64,000 nucleotides of DNA from Nepenthes gracilis (Eukaryota; Streptophyta; Magnoliopsida; Caryophyllales; Nepenthaceae): contig BSYO01000011.1 of assembly GCA_033239525.1 (NCBI GenBank), positions 5,299,973 through 5,363,972 on the forward strand. The letters run 5' to 3'. The notes under the pieces were generated by a model. That model made no database searches, was not told where the DNA came from, and saw only the letters and a program-made list of their open reading frames with translations. Numbering within the stretch: position 1 is the first letter of the stretch; each line of letters starts with the position of its first letter. Both the position numbers and the translations under genes were made by a program. This document shows positions 34,701 through 47,879 of the stretch, one piece after another.

Positions 34701-37700
34701 TACTGATCAATCGCCAACTAGATACAATCATTAACCTCAGCAACATGATGGGAGGTGATCTACTGCAAAGAACTCAACAGACATCTGTTCTTATTGCACT
34801 TGGCTCCCACCATACACCGACTGGACAAAGACTCCAAAGTTTAGCATGTTTGTGGTCACAGCTGACTTCATAGCAATTTGTTTTGAAGCTCAGACCACCT
34901 AAATACTCACTGAAGTAGCTACATAGAGTTCTACATGAATTTTCATGAATGCACTGTCATTTGAGAATCAAAATAGGAACAGGTTTAATGTTCCTCAAGC
35001 TTTGTCAAATTCATAAGCTCATACTTAAACCCAAGCTCTAAGCTCATCATGGCTTGCAGATGAATCAGATCACTTCACAGCTACCAAACCTAATCTCCAC
35101 TTGTTCCCATAGGAAATAACTTCTGCGAACGTTGATGCAATAACAGACCTATTCATAAACCCTTGTCCTATAACTCTAATCAGACTAGACTATGAATCAG
35201 AGCCTGTAATAAAGTCTGACCCAACTAGAAGCTCTAGTCAACCTGTCGATGCTGCCATTGCATTTAAATTCCTGCCCGTTCATGCTCTGAATACTACTCA
35301 ATACTTGTAATGACCCGATTTTCAAATAAGGTAATTAAAGTTGTATAATCAGGTTTTGGCTTAATTAATTTATGAAAAGTTATCTTAATAGTCAAGAAAT
35401 TTTCTAAGGACAAGAGTGATTGACCGGTAGAAAATCATTGATCAGATTGGGTAATATAATTGACCAGCTTAGACAACAATATGACTTGTGAAATCCCGAT
35501 CCCAAAAACATGATAATTAGTGGGGTGAGTGATGACCAGCCGGAGTGGAGTGATGATGGTCAGAGTGGAGTGAGTGATGATGGCCAGAGTTGATGATGAC
35601 CGGCCGAAGTGGTATGGTGAGTTGATGATGGCCGAAGTTGATGGTGGTCGTAGTATGGTGATTTGATGACCGGAATTGATGATGGCCAAAGTTGACGATG
35701 GTCGGATTTGATGGTCGACCAAAAGTATAAATATTGACTAGATTAATGGCGTTGAGAACCGGAGTGAATTTTAAAGTAAAATGCCGAAGTGAATTTTTAA
35801 AATAACTTTGCCGGAGTAAAAATACTTTACCTGAAATTACTGATGACCGGAGCAGATTGAATTTGATAAAAACCGACTTCGTTGATAGCTGGAGTAGATT
35901 TACCTGCTTCATTGACTCTTTCCACCTATTCAGAGAAAGTAAACTGCTCCCACCTACTTCGCTAACCTTCTAAAAATGAAATACCAAATAGATGACTTAC
36001 CCCATTTACTCCTACCTAACCCATCATCTATAAATGTTGAGCTCGATAGTGAGGAAAAGAGTTAGAAAAATCTGTAAAGAAAGGGAGAAGTAAGAGACGA
36101 AAGAAAGGAAAAAAAGAATTTCAGGCCAGACTTGGGGGAGTTTGCAAATCAGGCAAGTGTATCCCAACGTTTTTGATAGATTTATGTTTAAAGTCTGATT
36201 GTTTTCATGCTCTCTCTGTTATGTATCTACGTGAAGCGTGATAAGATAATTGCTTTCTGCATGTTGTTAATGTTTACGAACACATCATTTGAGAACTTCG
36301 GTTAATTGCTTTTTGTATGAAGTCTGGCTATTTGCTTATTTGCATGAAGTTTAATTATTTGCATATCTGCATGAAATTCGGTTATTTGCATAAGTCTGGT
36401 CATTTGCATATTTGACGAAGTCCAGTTATTTACATCATGGAAGAACCCCGTTATTTACTTATCGCATGTCTAAGCAGTCCGGTTATTTACATCTGTGAAA
36501 AACTTCGGCTTATTGCTTTGATAAGAATTTCAAACTTTTGGAATCCCATGGCTTTTGAAATTGGATTTCATGGCCGAGAGCTGCAGGCCAAAAAATATAG
36601 CCGTGATTTTGGATATACTGGTCAAGAGCTACGGATCTTAAATGTAGCCGTTTTAGTTGGTCAAGAGCTACGGACCTTAAATGTAATCGTTTATGGGATT
36701 TGATGGTCAAGAGGGTCAAGAGCTGAAGACCTTAAATGTAGCCGTTATTTGAGATATGTTGGTTAAGAGCTACGGACCATAAATGTAGCCGATTTTTTTA
36801 ACGGAATCTGGTTTGAAATAGAAACATGCTCTGGAAACCAATTTGCATGAAAATGACTTTGGTTCATGATTTTATGAATTTGACTCCGGCCCTGTTCATG
36901 ATCTGCATGCTTAAATGCCTTCACTGTGTTTTGTCAGTTTCTGCCCTAACTATGATTATACATAACTTTTTCTCATGGGTACCTTGCTGGGCTTTAGCTC
37001 ACTCCCCTCCTGTTTTCTTTCAGACGATGATGAGTTCATACCGGACGAAAAAGAATGAAGTCTGATGGACTAGTTAGGTAGAAGACTAATCGGCAATTAA
37101 GTAGCAGTGCATGAGTGATATTGATGTAAATTTCTTTTGATCCTTTTGGAAAAATTTTGTAAAACGATTCTGTTATATTAATTAATAGATAAATTATGTG
37201 CTTCCGCTAAATTTCTGTTGGGAAGAATTTGTGGTTCCTAGTGGCATCTCAATTTGTTTCTAGATTTATGTGTCTAACCGACCGACTTAAAATCCTCAGA
37301 CGGTCAAGATGTTCACCGACCTAGTTTGACTGACCCATTTAATACAGCCGACTTAAGAGTTTCGGCCTTCGCGATCCTGTGCACTCGATGTAGAACGAAA
37401 GAAAAATTTAAGTCCACCCATATAAGTATATATATATATATATATATATACCTTTTTACCTGAGTTTATTTTAATACAGTATAAGTACGATAATTTGACG
37501 GAAGTCATATGAGGTGGAATATGGCCGTTCCCCATCACAATACTTCTACAAATAAGCTGTGATATTCAGTACTAAGTACACCTACAAAAAGCTCTTGTGC
37601 TTGTTTTCCCACTCAAAATCTTCCCTTAGAGGGGTAAAGGATTAAACAAACTGAGATAGCATTTTAAGCACAGAAGGTCTTAGCAGTCAGGCGTTTCACC

Positions 37701-39293
37701 TATCAGATGCATTTTGTAGGCTTCATTCTTTTTCCATCTGTCTAATGGTTTAGGTACCAGAAATATGATAAGCATCTAATAATTGTGTGAAACCACTAGA
37801 TTGCTGTACTATAATTTGGAAATGGGCAATGTTACTTCCAAAGCAAGATATGTTAGGGCCAGAGCAACTGTTATAGTCATGTGAATAACGCATGACATTC
37901 AGGTCACGTTTTGGACTGCAAGCAACAACCAAAAAGAAAAAATAAACTAGAAAAAGCATTATCACATTTCAGGTGAAATGGGCCTGCGTGTACATGCAAA
38001 AGAGATCCTCAATTACCCACCAAAGGCTGAGGACCAAAGGCAGTCATCACTCTTCCATAATATAGATCAGGATAGGGGTTTGCTGCACAAGCCTGCAAAA
38101 AGACAGACAAAAGTACTTAGAATCTCTTCCAGGTCAAAGGACCAACAAAGAAATAATACTTCTACTTGAAGTCAACACTCTAACAAATAACATCTCCAAA
38201 TAAAATCAATATCTCAAGTACTACTTACAATTGAATGTCCAACAAGTTCTACCTGTGGAGGCTGCTCAATGCATTCCCCATTCCCAATAAGAGTAGTCGG
38301 TACTCCATGTTGTAGTTTCTGGTGATCTTGTCCAATGTTTCCATCATACATAAAAAATAAATCTCATTAGCATAAAAATGATATAAAATATCCACTCATA
38401 TTACAACAAACAAGGCCAAGACAATTCTAATGCTTAGACAATACACAATGTTGTTTGTTGGATCAAGAGGTTCATTAATATCAGTGAATAGTTAGTTGAC
38501 AGGCAGTGAGAAAAAATTTTGTCAGGACCCATTACAAAATATTCCTCAATGAATTTATGTGCAGAACATAAGAGTCAAGTGACAACATTCTCTCATCATC
38601 CGAAGATGCAACAAATATGAGAATAATGGGGTAAGCCACTTCATCTCCTAAAAGTATCATTTTTAAGGTGTTCAGCATCAGTCTGCAACGATCCGGATAA
38701 TATCCAACATATGAGGTTCAAACAAAGCATCTCAAGCACATGCAATCAGGATGAAAACATTTTCAAGTTTTGACTCGCACAGAGAAGACTGGGCAGAGTT
38801 AGATGGAAAATTTATGGCTTTGGGGGCCGTGCCAAAAAAGACTGTGACTCACAAACAAATAAGGTAAAAGTAGTGGTTATAAACATCATTTAACAAGAAA
38901 TGACTCCATTAATAAGATAGTGCACTCACAACATGAGGGATAGACCTAGAGAACCTGGATAGATGTCATGAGAACAGATTCAACAGCAATTCTACTGATA
39001 TAAAGTACCTCGCATAAAGTTAGTTAAACAATACAAGATCCACCTGGCTGCACAAAAACAGTAGTTTGTGGGTCTTTGCTGGTGTGATCTTCTGGAACAT
39101 CTTCTGATTGGTCATCCTTCGACGCTCCAATTCCATTCAGAGAGGAAGAACCAGTAGGATATCCCCCTATCTCAAGTGAAGCAATGGGATCACACCCGGA
39201 ACCTCGCCACCACTGTTCAGTACAAACTGCCGATGTTGGAACAGTACAAGAATTGGGCTCTGCTTGGTTTACGACCGTAGACTTTGATGGCAT
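31790..39293 (-). CDS. NF-YA: NF-YA (HAP2) subunit of the CCAAT-binding NF-Y complex
   Basis: Coding exons 39293-39044, 38326-38229, 38092-38021, 33484-33320, 32584-32425 and 31965-31790 join to 921 nt, 306 aa. The HAP2 core starts [20 protein letters not shown] (from residue 162, the helix that binds NF-YB/NF-YC), runs through [12 protein letters not shown], and after an intron gives [20 protein letters not shown] then RF (the DNA-contact helix). The split after GRK is phase 0. The N-terminal part has the family's WWRG and the [24 protein letters not shown] stretch. The join between exons 1 and 2 (CCAG|GTGGAT to ACAAG|ATC) is my best reading; exon 2 could start further upstream. The protein acts in the nucleus on CCAAT boxes. 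The stop at 31790 may be premature (see findings). The 4.5 kb third coding intron holds a solo LTR. Confidence 0.9.
35510..35730. repeat. GATGATGGCC minisatellite in the solo LTR
   Basis: Irregular units of ~16-30 bp built on GTTGATGATGGCCGAAG and GAGTGATGATGACC. It produces spurious open frames on the minus strand. Confidence 0.8.
36290..36500. repeat. GTTATTTGCAT minisatellite in the solo LTR
   Basis: Repeated units with CGGTTATTTGCAT and TGCATGAAGT, ~25-30 bp. Confidence 0.75.
36570..36800. repeat. ~50 bp tandem repeat in the solo LTR
   Basis: Four or five units, each with GGTCAAGAGCTACGGACC, TTAAATGTAGCCG and a T-rich spacer. Confidence 0.85.
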
Positions 39294-39306
39294 GCTTCAA
39301 ATCCCC

Positions 39307-39318
39307 TCAAAGAAGCAT
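39307..39318 (-). promoter_or_regulatory. Minimal upstream ORF in NF-YA leader
   Basis: ATG CTT CTT TGA, 13 nt before the NF-YA start codon. It is present in the mRNA if exon 2 of the leader begins at the TTATAG acceptor (39319) or upstream. Confidence 0.45.
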
Positions 39319-40284
39319 CTATAATCAAATCTTTAACTCATTGTTACAGGTGAAGTAACATCAAATCAGGATAAAATTTCACAGGAAAGCCCTGTGGGAA
39401 TACACAAACACATTTTCTGGCAACAGTCAAACCTCCATAAAAACTGATAATCAATACATGTGTGAAGCAATAGGTTGTTAACACTGTTGATGGCAAAGCC
39501 TCTCTATTGCACACGCAGAAACTGCCCCATAGGGTTCTGCTAACAGCCAGCATGTGATTGAAAATGGAAAGACACAACATATATCTGATGAAAAGGGAAG
39601 CCAGGCGTGCAAACATTAACAAAAATGCGATATGAGGATCCATCTAATTTGGGACAATTTAGAAGCTCTCTGATTGTATCAGATGAAATCATAAACAAAT
39701 GTGATGGAAATTCAACCTAATTTGGGATAGTTAATTAACCGACCAAACAACTCATCTCTAACCGATAACTATTATCGACGTATGCAACCAAGCAGATCGG
39801 CATTAGCCAGGACTGAAGCAAGAACCCGAGTCATAATACAGTCAATTCAACAGAAGAAACGTTCCATCCACCGCAATTAATCCAAACAGATGGTCAATGA
39901 AACCAAAACCATTCGTTTCGTGTAACAGCATCGAGCTTTCATTTCTACAGTATCAAAAAGCGACAAATAAGGACTCAAGCGCAAAAACTTCGAATGGGCA
40001 AGAACTGAAATAAACTGACTTTGATTGACATAAATATCCATATATAAGCATCAACATCCGTCTAAATGTTCCGTTTGTCAAACTGACATTTAACTAAATC
40101 GAAACTTGACTGTAGACAGAATCCTACCATGACAACTAAACTAAGTGAATTCTAAGTACGCTAGGTCGTCAAAACCCTACCAATTTGATTGGCAAAATTA
40201 AAACCCTAGAAATTAGAAAAAACAAAAAGTAAGGTAATCAGAAGGACCAATCCGCCATAGAAATATGGCTTTTGGAACACTTAC

Positions 40285-40450
40285 AAGCGAATTACGGAGA
40301 GCCGTACAGACAAATCCCTAAAATTTTGCGCGCGCAGTCTCCCTCCCTCCCTCTCTCGTACTTTTTTGGGTGGTTCTTTTCTCCGTGGCGCTGTTGTAAT
40401 TGGCCTCTCGGATTTTGGCTATCACATTCCACTCCATCCAAGTGCAAGAG
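40285..40450 (-). promoter_or_regulatory. NF-YA 5'UTR exon and core promoter
   Basis: On the minus strand a purine-rich leader (GAGAGAGGGAGGGAGGGAGA, then CTGCGCGCGC) ends at the strong donor CTT|GTAAGT (40285|40284). This implies a ~1 kb leader intron down to the ATG exon. Further upstream GGCCAATTAC at ~40397-40406 is a CCAAT box. The start site itself cannot be placed by eye. Confidence 0.55.
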
Positions 40451-41560
40451 TCTCACTCTCACGCTTAAGTTGACAAGTCAAACTGATTTGTTATGATCTT
40501 TTGGTATGAATATTCCTATATTTATCAATAATTTAAATAAAAAATTAAATAAATAAATAATATATATTAAAATAGTTATTTAAATTATTTTACATAATTT
40601 ATTATTTATTTATTTATTTAATTTTTAAACCTAATCATTTGATTAATATATCAGATATAGAATTCTTCCCGTTAAGAGAACCATAGCAGTTCTCAATCCA
40701 AACGTTTGTAATAAAATAAGTTTATTTATCATATTTATAATATTATTTAATATATTGTCTAAGTAAAATTTTATTATTATGAGGTATTTACCTAAGGAGT
40801 ATATTTAGTAGTTTAGTTCAAAATTTACATTAACATTACTTTTTTTTTTTTGGGGGGATTATTGGATTATTGTTATCGTAATTTTCTTATGAAAATTCAT
40901 ATTTATTCTACCCAGCTATGTCTGATCGATAATCAACTCTCCGTATATTTTTTCTACCCAACTACAACTCATTGACCATTAAATCTCTATATGGTACGTA
41001 TTTTAGTTTTTTTTTTTGGTTTAATTTTAGCGTGATCCATTGTAGCATTTGGGATATTTTTAATTTTATTATTTTATGAGAATATGTTACTAATTAATTG
41101 TAATAATTATTTGATTATTTCTACTTTGGGCATAAAATTGTGTAATTGGACTTAAAATTTGGTCTTAATTTACTTAGTTAGCCATATACAAGAAGTTTGA
41201 ATTATGAGATTTATTTTTAGGATGAAACTGGGAGATCTATTTGAAAATAAATTTTTAATAAATTGATAAAATTAAATAGTATATCGATTGTTTGGGAAAC
41301 AAACAGTGATGCATCCTAAGATTTGAGTTATTGTACGGATTATGAGCCATCCGATTTTTCACGGCGAATCAAATTGGAACGGATTCGATATTCGTCACTA
41401 CTACTTAAATCCTGCATACAACAACTAATAAATAGGAGATCAGAGAATTGGCGGGACTTGCGATCTGATATATTCTTCAATACTTAAGTCAATTTTTTTC
41501 TCCAACAGATACAAAGATACAGTGATATGAGAGAAATGTATGAATGCATATTATAGGGGA
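40451..41560. other. AT-rich intergenic region
   Basis: A patch at about 40664-40704 (CCCGTTAAGAGAACCATAGC) resembles 32190-32210 (CCATTAAGAGGACCACGGC) in the last NF-YA intron, suggesting a small dispersed repeat. No gene. Confidence 0.4.
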
Positions 41561-42640
41561 TTAAGTATCGGTAGAGGATTAGGGTCCAATGAATGCGCCC
41601 GACCAAGAGGCGACTTAAAGAGATGAATGATTGAGCTCCATTGAGGTGCGTTCGGCCAAAGCGAGGCTCAAAGAGATGGAGAATTAGGCTCCATTGGATG
41701 CTCTTAGCCCGGGGCTGCTTAGAGGGATGGAAGATCGACCTTTGCTGGGTACGTATGGCTAGGGGACGACTTTGAGATGGTAGCTCTCACGAGGGAGCAG
41801 CCAGCAAGAAGAGAGGAGTGATGCACTCGCTAATAAATAGCTGATTGTCGAGTGTACCCGCGGAGGGGTGGTTAATTGGAAGAGGAAGAAATTCCTGGAC
41901 GCTAATGGTGAAGAGAAAGGTCGCCCACATAGTCCTTTTTCGACTGTAGATAGAGAGGCCTCTCTATGCCTTTCTCTACGCCGACAAGGGCAGCATGAGA
42001 GCTTGGAGATGACGCGAGGCCTAGACAACCATTGGTTGGGATTTGTAATTGGTAAGGAAGAAGGATTTGCCTCCGGTGGAAGGTAGCTTTGAGATTGATT
42101 GTTGCATGCCATTAGTTATCTCTCTTGTTCTCCATTTTTGTGAGTTTGGATAGAGTTCTCCTTCTACAACTGTTCAAACTCCCCTTTTTTCCTCTTCCTT
42201 TCTTATGGGGAGAAAGGAGGTATTTGTAAAAAGAATCATTAGGTGTGGGCTAGTTAGCCTTTTTTTCTTGAGGAGCGCTGTGATTGGTGCTTTCCTTTCT
42301 AGCAGGCTCGACATTTCTGACAGTTTGGGCACGGATAGGCTAATCGTAACCGCTGTAGTCTTTGCACTTGTCATTGCAAGGTGCCCAGCCGTGGGTTAGA
42401 ATCACGTGGGTGTGTTTGATGAGTTATAGCCGACGAGCTGGCGATGTTAAGATGCGCAATTATGGGCTGTAATCGGTGGGCGGCTCTACCGGCCCATGTC
42501 TCGATGAGTGGTATTGGGTCGTGTCATCTTGGACCTTTGGTTGCAGGGCCCTTCAGTTGGGTTACGACTTTTAGACCATCCTCTTACTTTGGGCCTAGAT
42601 CTCGAGTTAGCCCATTGATGATAGACCCATCAAGTAGATA
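41560..42640. mobile_element. Repeat-derived block related to 1-830
   Basis: It opens with four ~52 bp units (41573-41780) of the same kind as at the window start, followed by GC-richer sequence with short frames on both strands. I cannot fix its ends or its transposon class. Confidence 0.5.
41573..41780. repeat. Four tandem ~52 bp units
   Basis: Units begin near 41573, 41628, 41681 and 41732. Each has an ATTAGG/ATTGAG start, a TCCATTG-like core, a CGGCC/CGACC block and ends GAGATGG-like. Confidence 0.8.
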
Positions 42641-42659
42641 TTTAATATTTAGATTTAAT

Positions 42660-45568
42660 GAGTTTTGATTATGTGGATTGATAAATTAGATTTAAATATT
42701 TGGACCATTAATTTAAATTTAGATTAATTAGTGAATTATGTTAAGTTAATTTAATTATGAATAAATTTAATTGAATAAACATTTATGGGGTCTTAGTGAT
42801 TAGGGTTTATTAACTAAAAATATAATTAAATTTAAAATAGGTTAAAATATTAAAAATTAGGATTAAAATTTTAAATATTATTATAAGAATAATTAAATAA
42901 ATAATTAACTAATAAACTAATATTATTAATTATAGATAAATAAATATATAAATAAAATAATAATAGTATAATAATAATATAATTATTATTATAGTATAAT
43001 AATTATATAATATAATAATAACATTGACAGTAAGTAGCAGATGAAAGTTCTAGAGAGAAGGGGAGAAACTTCCAGCAAATCTTACCTTGCAGTGACATTC
43101 TCTTCTCCAGCCAAACGGTTGAAAAATTCAAAATTTCTAAACCACTTTTCTTCTTACTCTGGGTCGCAGCTTCATTTTCTCTCTTTAGTTTCTTTTATTT
43201 TTTCTTAGAGGTTCGCCTTCGCCTCCTTCTTCGTGGTTATCCGAAAAAATCTCAAAGAGAGAGAGAGAAAGGGGTTTCCGGAAGCACTCTGCTGTTGCCG
43301 CCATCGTCGATATCATTGCTATTGCTGCCGTCATTAATTTTGCTGGAGAAGTGCGAAAAAATCAAGTTTAATTCGTGATCTCTTATTCATGTAAGTAATT
43401 TCATGACTTTCCTTCTTCCTATTAATATTGATTATCTCATTGTGTTCAAGATTGTGAATAAATTTATTATATATGAGTGATTTTGGAGAATTTTGATTAA
43501 AATAGGCCGTTAGGTGAGAAATTACGAAAATAGGGCTTTGGTTTTGTTTGTAAAAGAAATGAAGATTTGAGGAATTCACATTAAATTAGAAGATGAAATT
43601 TTGTGGGTTAACATATTAAAATTGTTATTTGTCATAAGGGGAGATCAAAAATTAGATTTATTTTCATTTTCGATGGAAATCTCACGGTGTCAATGAATAG
43701 AGTGCTATGCTTTGTTTGAGATACTAATCCGGTTACATTGAGGTACAATGGTTGCTCATTGATTCAGCTCATATTAAGGTACCCATGATTTGAGTATAAA
43801 TACAGGATTTTAGAAATTATTTACCGTTGATGATGCTTTGGTTTTGCCCGATGAAGAAAAGCGGCTACTTGGATTTGTGTCATTCGATTTAGTATATTTG
43901 GTACTAAATTTAGAAGTTGAAAGTGGCGTATGTGTGTGTATATGTTTGTGCATACACTTGGGTATATACATATATATGTAAATATTGAAGAGTGTATATG
44001 AATAATAATAGGTTTATACGGGTGCTATTGTGTGTGTGTATATATTTGTGTATGTAGGGGCATTTTATGAATTTAAGCATGGATGTATGGATAAATTTTG
44101 GTATTTATACTGGTAAGTAGATGTATAAAAGTATGGTATGCATTCCGTCAATGTATAAATAAATAAATATATATATATATATATGTAATTATATGTGCTG
44201 GCAAATATGGGCAGCACTGAATGAGTGTGTATACCGGTGGTGTGTGTGTATACTGGCAGTGTTAAGTAATATATGGGTATAGTTTGGGAACCGATTGTTT
44301 ATAAATTGGTGTGTAAATGTATGTGTACAATGGATATAAATTTATAAGGTTAACAGTGTGTGTATAATTAAATTAGATTGATAATAGTAGGGTTAGTTTG
44401 GATATAACAATTGAAATTTAAACTATGGCCTTAGTATAAGGTAAACATATAGAAGATTTAGGCATTCATGCTATTTTCCTCTATATTCATGAATCATTTG
44501 TGTATATTTTGGATGCGTGAGTATATTCTTGAAACTTTATGGCTAAATTGAGGAGAGTATATAAAAATACTAAGGTATCGAGTCGAATGAGAGGTTACGA
44601 TACTTTAATATAATTTACACTTTTTCGATATTAATTCAATTTTCAGTGGTTAAGGTTGATATATTTTTGAGGTATGATTCTTATAGACTTATGACCATTG
44701 TAAAAAATAATATTTGAGATATCATTGATAAGGGGTATCATAAATGGTATGAATATGCTACAAGTACAACCTTTGAGAGGATTTTAGGGGTAGTGAGGAT
44801 ACCATGAATATGAGGTGACCTCATAATTTTTACGCAATTATTAGGAGTATAAATATACAGCTTTTGATCATAAGGACAGAATAAAATCCACAGGGTGTTT
44901 GATATTTTTTATGTCTATGACCTCATATTTAGTTAGATTTTTCAAAAATCTAAAGGTGGACCTTACTATCATATATACTTTGAGATCTCAATGCGTTGAA
45001 TGGGGTTCATAGGACCTTATAGATGTCCTTTGGGATATCATAGTTTAATTGATATTGTATTTATTTATTTATACTAATGTTGAGTTATTTCATTGATTGT
45101 GTCATTTATTAATCATCCAAGGACAATTAATTATTTCTATATATTGTGTTATTGGAGCTTATTATTTGATAATGAGTTTCCTAGATAACTTGATATTTTT
45201 ACTATTTTTGATATTGGTCAGAGTTACTTATTGAGTATTTGGCTAACTCTTACTATTTATTTCTTTCAGAGCAGCAGGATTAGAAGAAAATGATTCTAAA
45301 ATTGGATAGAGTTGGGACGATAGAGATTATGAAGTCTAATCGGAAAGTATTATTTTATACTCTAGAGATATATTCTACTATCTTATTTTACTTTGTTGGA
45401 ATTTTTTGGTTATTTTTTCCCAGATTTTTAATAAAAGCAGATATTTAGATTATAATAGTTATTTTTTTATCATTTGTGGACATGTTATGATGTTAATTTT
45501 GAGACTTATGGTTTTTTTCGTGTGATCGGATTTGGGTGATGATCGTGTACCAGGTCTAGGTAATTACA
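42660..45568 (+). mobile_element. LTR-like sequence, ends uncertain
   Basis: AT-rich with TGTGTGTATA-type repeats at 43930-44350. The right part (AGAGCAGCAGGATTAGAAGA, AAGTCTAATCGG, then GGTCTAGGTAATTACA) parallels the 3' half of the solo LTR at 35306-37539 (GACGATGATGAG, AAGTCTGATGG, ACTAATCGG). I infer another large LTR of a related type. The right end at TTACA (45568) is a guess, with no target duplication found. Confidence 0.4.
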
Positions 45569-45890
45569 CTATGCATAAAAAGAGTCTCACATATATATCT
45601 TCTTAGATGTGTTGGCTAAGACCTCTATTGTATAGGCTAAGTATTGTAGGGTTAGATTGTAGAGATCGTAATACTCAGATCCCTAAAGATTTAGATTTGT
45701 CAAAATATCCCAAATCCTTCTCAGATGAAGATGCCCTTACTAAGTCAAAGGGCTTTTTATTTATAAATGCATTGAGCTTATTTTAGGTTCGGTTGAGTAA
45801 CCTCCTATAATTGATCCTTCTTTTGAGAGGATTTGGAAAGTTATGCAGTAATCAATTTCCTTATAAAGAGATTGTGTGTTCAAGATTAAT

Positions 45891-46133
45891 TGCCACATTT
45901 ATAAACATGACTTAGTAGGTGGTTTTAAACAGTTTTGCTTATTAAAGTCCTAATAGTGGGCCATATTTATTTGATTTTAAGATCTAATTGTCAAATTTAT
46001 GGACGCAGACTTAGTAGATAGTTGGTAATAGTTTGTTTATTAGAGTCATAATGTTAGGCCATATCTTTTTAATTTTAGGATCCAACTACCATACTCATGG
46101 AAGAGAACTTAGTGGGTAGTTTCAAACAATTTT
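45891..46133. repeat. 98 bp tandem repeat, ~2.5 copies
   Basis: Copies start at 45891, 45989 and 46087. Each has ATTTAT/ACTCAT, GACTTAGTAG or AACTTAGTGG, a GTTT block, TTAGGCCATAT-like and a TAAGATC/TAGGATC end. The third is truncated. Confidence 0.85.
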
Positions 46134-46979
46134 CTAGAAGATTATGTTGACAAGAAGCCTCTTCTAGTATTGACATTTTTTACTTTGGTCAATGGCATTG
46201 ATAGTTTTGATAGAATAGCTTAACTGATGAGTTAGTGTCAAACTATAAAAAATTAGCTAAGTGTAGAGAATCAACCGTCTAACTTGATAGCTTATCATCA
46301 TTGACTCACCTATTCTCATCTACCTTAATTGGTTAGTTTATAGTGCAATTGCATTCCAACTCTTTCAGTTATTTGATAACTCGGTCAACTGGTTACTTGG
46401 TCACCTAATCACCAAACTTATCACTGAATTATTCAAATTTGAGCCAATTAACGGGGACCGGGTCCATGGATTAGATGGTTGGCACTTCAACATCTGACAA
46501 CCTAAATTCGTTATCTTGATTCCAACCTGATGTCAATGGATTCAAGTCAGCTTGAATTTTAGCTGGACCTAACGCTAACCCCCTATACCTTAAGAGTTTA
46601 ATTGAAATCTTAAGGGTATATGTTTGATCATTGTCTGGCCCTAACTCAATCTAAACCATGCCAGTCTATCATTAGCTTGAGATTGCTTGGATCTAAACTT
46701 CTTTTTCTAAGTAGGTCATCAAGATGAGGCTAACTTGAATTATTTGTCTTGACTGCAATTCTAGTATGGTTCGATTAGATTGCTGACTTCGAAGATGAGG
46801 GACTCTTTGCTTGACACTCTGTGTGCCCCCACCATCAAAGGTGTATCAGCCTACCCGATATGCATAGACCCACCTTTCTCATATTTCTTTCCTCATCACT
46901 TCGTTGTTTTCTAGAAGGTTCAGAGAGTGTGACTACTTGCTGCTCTTTTGCAGTTGTCAGCTCTGGTGTTAGGTAAACT

Positions 46980-47545
46980 CCTTCGTGTGCACTGGTGACT
47001 TAGAGAAAATGTGCATTGAATTACACATTGTGGGAGCTTTGCTTTGAAATTGCTTCTTCACTGGGAGAGAGTTTCTTCCTTGCAGGCATGATGCATTGTT
47101 GTTTATCGGCCTTATTTGGTTATGTGGTTTCTGTGAGCGGTGGACCAATCTGTAGTGGTGCTGCTGCTTCTGTGTCTTCTAGTATAGCTTCTCATCCAAT
47201 ATCACCTTCTAGCTCTTCATGCTCTCTTGAGAAGTTATTGCCTATTCTCTTGAGGTAGAGAATGAGGCTACAGTTTTGCAGGAGAGAAATATTGTTGTTG
47301 AAAATACAGTCAATGTAATAGAGGCCAAAGTTGCTGATGCTAAAACATCCGTTCGAAGGCTTGTGGCTTTGATTGCATCAGATTTTCATTTAAGTTGTGA
47401 AGGCAACGAATGCAATAGTGATCCAAGGCTTCGATAAGATTGACACCCTTGGAACACCGCTTGCAGGTTCTTCTAAGATGGAGGGTTTATCCGATTCCTT
47501 TTTACCAGAGCCTAAGACTTACACAATTGGGCAGCTATCTTAATA
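46980..47545 (+). pseudogene. Retroelement coding remnant (gag C-terminal-like)
   Basis: Around 47280-47440 one frame reads QERNIVVENTVNVIEAKVAD then AKTSVRRLVALIASDFH, an amphipathic stretch like the C-terminal coiled part of plant gypsy-type gag proteins. A separate frame runs 47016-47258. There is no intact gene. Confidence 0.35.
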
Positions 47546-47879
47546 GCATTGTGATTTATATGTACCTTTACCTGATTGTTTGGTAGACTTCATTTATGGG
47601 TATTAGATTGATAATAAGTCTCTACTTTAGGCATTGGAGTATAATTTTAGGAGTGCAAACTCCCTTACGAATGATAGACTCTAAATTGGATCGTGGACTC
47701 ATGATCGAGTCATAGACTTGGAGTCGCAATTTCTCCATTGTATAGCTCAAGTTTGAAGAAAAACTTATTTTCATTTTGTGTTTTTTTACTTGTAGCTTAT
47801 GCATACCATTATTGTATGTCTAACTTTGTTTTACCATACAAACCATCCAACAAAACATTGAGATGTTATAAGTTTTTAT

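Larger units (their letters stand above)
35306..37539 (+). mobile_element. Solo LTR (2.2 kb) in NF-YA intron, ATACT duplication
   Basis: It starts TGTAATGACCCG and ends CCCCATCACA. ATACT lies directly before (35301-35305) and directly after (37540-37544), a perfect 5 bp duplication. No internal domain is present, so this is a solo LTR. TATAAAT at 36029-36035 followed by a purine-rich leader suits a plus-strand LTR promoter. It lies antisense to NF-YA. It contains three blocks of tandem minisatellite. Confidence 0.85.

Noticed and set aside
35435..35912. Two long minus-strand frames (95 and 131 codons)
   Set aside because: They translate the GATGATGGCC minisatellite of the solo LTR; H/S/T/I-rich repeats only.
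42660..45568. Complete LTR with defined ends
   Set aside because: I looked for a duplication of CTATG (after the TTACA end) next to a TG start and found none, so the boundaries are left open.
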